Shown here: positions 62,289 through 64,000 of the stretch, one piece after another
Layout of the letters: every line of letters starts with the position of its first letter
How positions within the stretch are numbered: the stretch's first letter is position 1
NCBI RefSeq assembly: GCF_030167925.1
Contig: NZ_JASKUT010000001.1
Coordinates: 2,976,001 to 3,040,000, forward strand
Direction of reading: 5' to 3'
Length of the DNA stretch: 64,000 bases
From: Paenibacillus silviterrae
GTDB lineage: Bacteria > Bacillota > Bacilli > Paenibacillales > NBRC-103111
Program-made: the position numbers and the translations under genes
The notes under the pieces: generated by a model
The model's database searches: none
Seen by the model: only the letters and a program-made list of their open reading frames with translations
What the model was told of the DNA's origin: nothing

Positions 62289-63608
62289 TTACCCGCCCAG
62301 CTCGAACCGCTTGCGTCTGCTTCTCGTGATGCGCGCTCTCGCCTTGCCGAGCAAATCGAGCATAGACTCTTTATCGGGGTGCAGCAAAGCGGAGAAGCTC
62401 AAACCCATGCGGGATGCCCGGTACGTTATGTACGACCACTTCAGCATGGCTGCCGATAGTACGCCGATCGCCGCTCCCGTCCCGTGCAGACTCTCCAGCA
62501 GAAGCAGCATCGCACCAAGCCCCGCCGACATTCCCAGCAGCTCACACAAGGTGGCGATATGAAATTTGCCTTCCGTCGAGGTGAAGTTAATGAGTACCAT
62601 ATACACCACTTGAAACGGTGCGGCTGCGAGCAATATTTGCCCCATCAACACCGCGCTTCGATACTCCTCACCATAAAACAGCGGCAGCACGAACGGCAGC
62701 AGCGCGATGCCCAGCACGGCCAGCAAGCCGGTACCGTACAGCAGAAGGCTGTGCGTCTTCTCGACCTGTCGCTGCCTTGCCTCCTTCGGCATATCCATCA
62801 GCTTCGGAAACAGATAGATTCCGATCGCACCGATGACCACGGACGGCAAAATCGTTCCGATGCTGGCGGAGACCGAATACAGCCCCAGCACGTAGGTCGT
62901 TAGAAAGAAGGACATAACCAGTTGATCCAAATTGCCTCCGAAGGTGGACACCAACGAGCCGGCGTAAATCTGCAGACCCTTGGCAAACAACTGCTTCGTA
63001 TTCTCCCAGACATCGGAAAACCGCGGCCGAAGGCTCCCGAACACCCAGAGAACGGGAAGCGCAAAAATGACTGCGGACCAGAGCAGACTTACGGCAATAA
63101 AGGCGCCGACCGTATACTGCCCGAGCAGGAGCAATATGCCGATGATGGCGGCCGAGCCCAGCGGATTCAGCACGCGCAGCAGCATGACACGGCGGAACTG
63201 GTTCAGCGTCTGCAGGGTGCCGATGAACCCGTCCGCCAGCACTCCCAGCGGGACGCCGATCATGGCGATCTTCGCCAGAAAAGTGACGTGCTCCGGCTGA
63301 TTCCCCAGCAATACCGGCAGCAGCAGCTCCCCTAGCAGCAGCCCGAGCAGTCCGACGGCTGTTCCGACCACAATATACCCTCCGAGCACCTCCCGCTGCT
63401 TCTCCGGGAATTGCTTGCCCAAATAGATGACAGCCCCCGGAAGCCCGATCGTAAACAGCATGGAGAACAAGGTGCTCCAGCGGATGGCGATGGCGAGCAC
63501 GCCTCTTCCTTCCGGGCCTAAGTAGCGTGCGCTAAGCAAGCCGGTGGCGAAATTCACCACCATGACCAGCAGATTGATGGCAAGACCTGAGAGAAATAAC
63601 CGTTTCAT
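62289..63608 (-). CDS. Polysaccharide flippase (Wzx/MATE-like)
   Basis: 439 residues with about 12 to 14 hydrophobic helices, oligosaccharide flippase family: NFATGLLSARYLGPEGRGVL is a typical start. It would move lipid-linked repeat units across the membrane. Its presence suggests a Wzx/Wzy-dependent pathway, although no polymerase is visible in this window. Confidence 0.88.
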   Translation of the reverse strand: MKRLFLSGLAINLLVMVVNFATGLLSARYLGPEGRGVLAIAIRWSTLFSMLFTIGLPGAVIYLGKQFPEKQREVLGGYIVVGTAVGLLGLLLGELLLPVLLGNQPEHVTFLAKIAMIGVPLGVLADGFIGTLQTLNQFRRVMLLRVLNPLGSAAIIGILLLLGQYTVGAFIAVSLLWSAVIFALPVLWVFGSLRPRFSDVWENTKQLFAKGLQIYAGSLVSTFGGNLDQLVMSFFLTTYVLGLYSVSASIGTILPSVVIGAIGIYLFPKLMDMPKEARQRQVEKTHSLLLYGTGLLAVLGIALLPFVLPLFYGEEYRSAVLMGQILLAAAPFQVVYMVLINFTSTEGKFHIATLCELLGMSAGLGAMLLLLESLHGTGAAIGVLSAAMLKWSYITYRASRMGLSFSALLHPDKESMLDLLGKARARITRSRRKRFELGG

Positions 63609-64000
63609 CTAGCGGAACACTCCGTCTCCGGCTGGCAGCAGCCTGCGTAGGTTGGACTCGAACGCACTTGTCATATGCTTCACCGTGAACCGCTCCTGCA
63701 CGGTTCTTCTAGCTTCACGGGAGAGCTCCTGCACATTCACCCGCCCGCTTACAATGCTCTCCAGGACGCTTGCGAGCTCCTGCTCCGAGCCGTCATACAA
63801 AAGTCCGTTGCGACCGCTCGCTATCACCTCGCTTGGGCCTCCCCGCCCTACGGCTACGACCGCCTTCCCCATGGCCATCGATTCCGCCACAACCATTCCG
63901 AACGGCTCCAGCATTGAGGCATGCACCACCACATCCGTTGCGGACAGGAACGGCATGACATTCTGCTGATGTCCCAGGAAGATGATACGCGACGGATCGC
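63609..64000 (-). CDS. GT4 glycosyltransferase, C-terminal part
   Basis: Open to the window edge. The 130 visible residues include EPFGMVVAESMAMGKAVVAVGRGG, a GT4 donor motif. The codons before the internal ATG (DPSRIIFLGHQQNV) continue the fold, so the real start lies outside the window. Confidence 0.87.
   Translation of the reverse strand, partial: DPSRIIFLGHQQNVMPFLSATDVVVHASMLEPFGMVVAESMAMGKAVVAVGRGGPSEVIASGRNGLLYDGSEQELASVLESIVSGRVNVQELSREARRTVQERFTVKHMTSAFESNLRRLLPAGDGVFR

Noticed and set aside
1..64000. tRNA, rRNA, prophage or insertion sequence
   Set aside because: I found no tRNA-like cloverleaf, rRNA segment, integrase or transposase. Computational scans would be needed to rule them out fully.

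Overview
The window looks like a chromosomal segment of a Gram-positive, endospore-forming member of the Paenibacillaceae, most likely Paenibacillus. It carries a GerA-type germinant receptor operon, three proteins with S-layer homology (SLH) domains, T-box riboswitches ahead of a threonyl-tRNA synthetase, RsbT/STAS stress-signalling modules, AGGAGG-type ribosome binding sites and moderately GC-rich DNA. The assignment rests on gene content only. I saw no rRNA, tRNA, prophage, IS element or CRISPR array.

Layout. 1-5 kb: the end of a dicarboxylate transporter, a small Rieske protein, an RsbT-like kinase paired with a histidine kinase/STAS hybrid, and the EcsAB ABC transporter. 5-9 kb: a ger operon in B-A-C order. 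9-14.3 kb: a Gfo/Idh oxidoreductase divergent from an AraC regulator, a small membrane protein, a DCC-family protein and an acyltransferase/acyl-ligase fusion. 14.3-18.4 kb: a large secreted SLH protein split by a frameshift. 18.6-21 kb: a TGS-less threonyl-tRNA synthetase (thrZ-like) behind two tandem T-box leaders. 21-28.4 kb: HIT and GNAT genes, a serine hydrolase, a CNNM/CorC-type protein, a 0.4-kb array of palindromic repeats, an alpha/beta hydrolase, an SLH-PrcB protein and an unlisted 51-codon membrane protein gene. 28.5-32.4 kb: a ribose-type ABC transporter operon with a clear promoter, a 17-bp palindromic operator and an intra-operon hairpin.

32.4-48.7 kb: a frameshifted TspO-like gene, a 46-codon gene, a glnQHMP-like amino-acid transporter, an SLH-CAP protein preceded by repeats of the same family as the 26-kb array, an AraC regulator divergent from a GH78 alpha-L-rhamnosidase, a soluble globin-coupled sensor, a GDPD-like phosphodiesterase, a YdjM-type hydrolase with a TetR-like operator, an XRE regulator and a metallophosphoesterase. 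48.8-64 kb: one leftward polysaccharide cluster. It has VanZ, a GDP-mannose pyrophosphorylase, seven GT4 glycosyltransferases (the last cut by the window edge), an asparagine-synthetase-like amidotransferase, an NAD-dependent epimerase, a membrane acyltransferase and a flippase.

Functional threads: sugar and plant-polymer use (rhamnosidase, ABC importers, AraC regulators, Gfo/Idh), cell-surface display (SLH proteins, exopolysaccharide), and spore/stress physiology (ger, RsbT/STAS, Ecs). The most unusual items are the histidine kinase/RsbR/STAS hybrid, the tandem T-boxes, the interspersed palindromic repeat family and the two single-base frameshifts.
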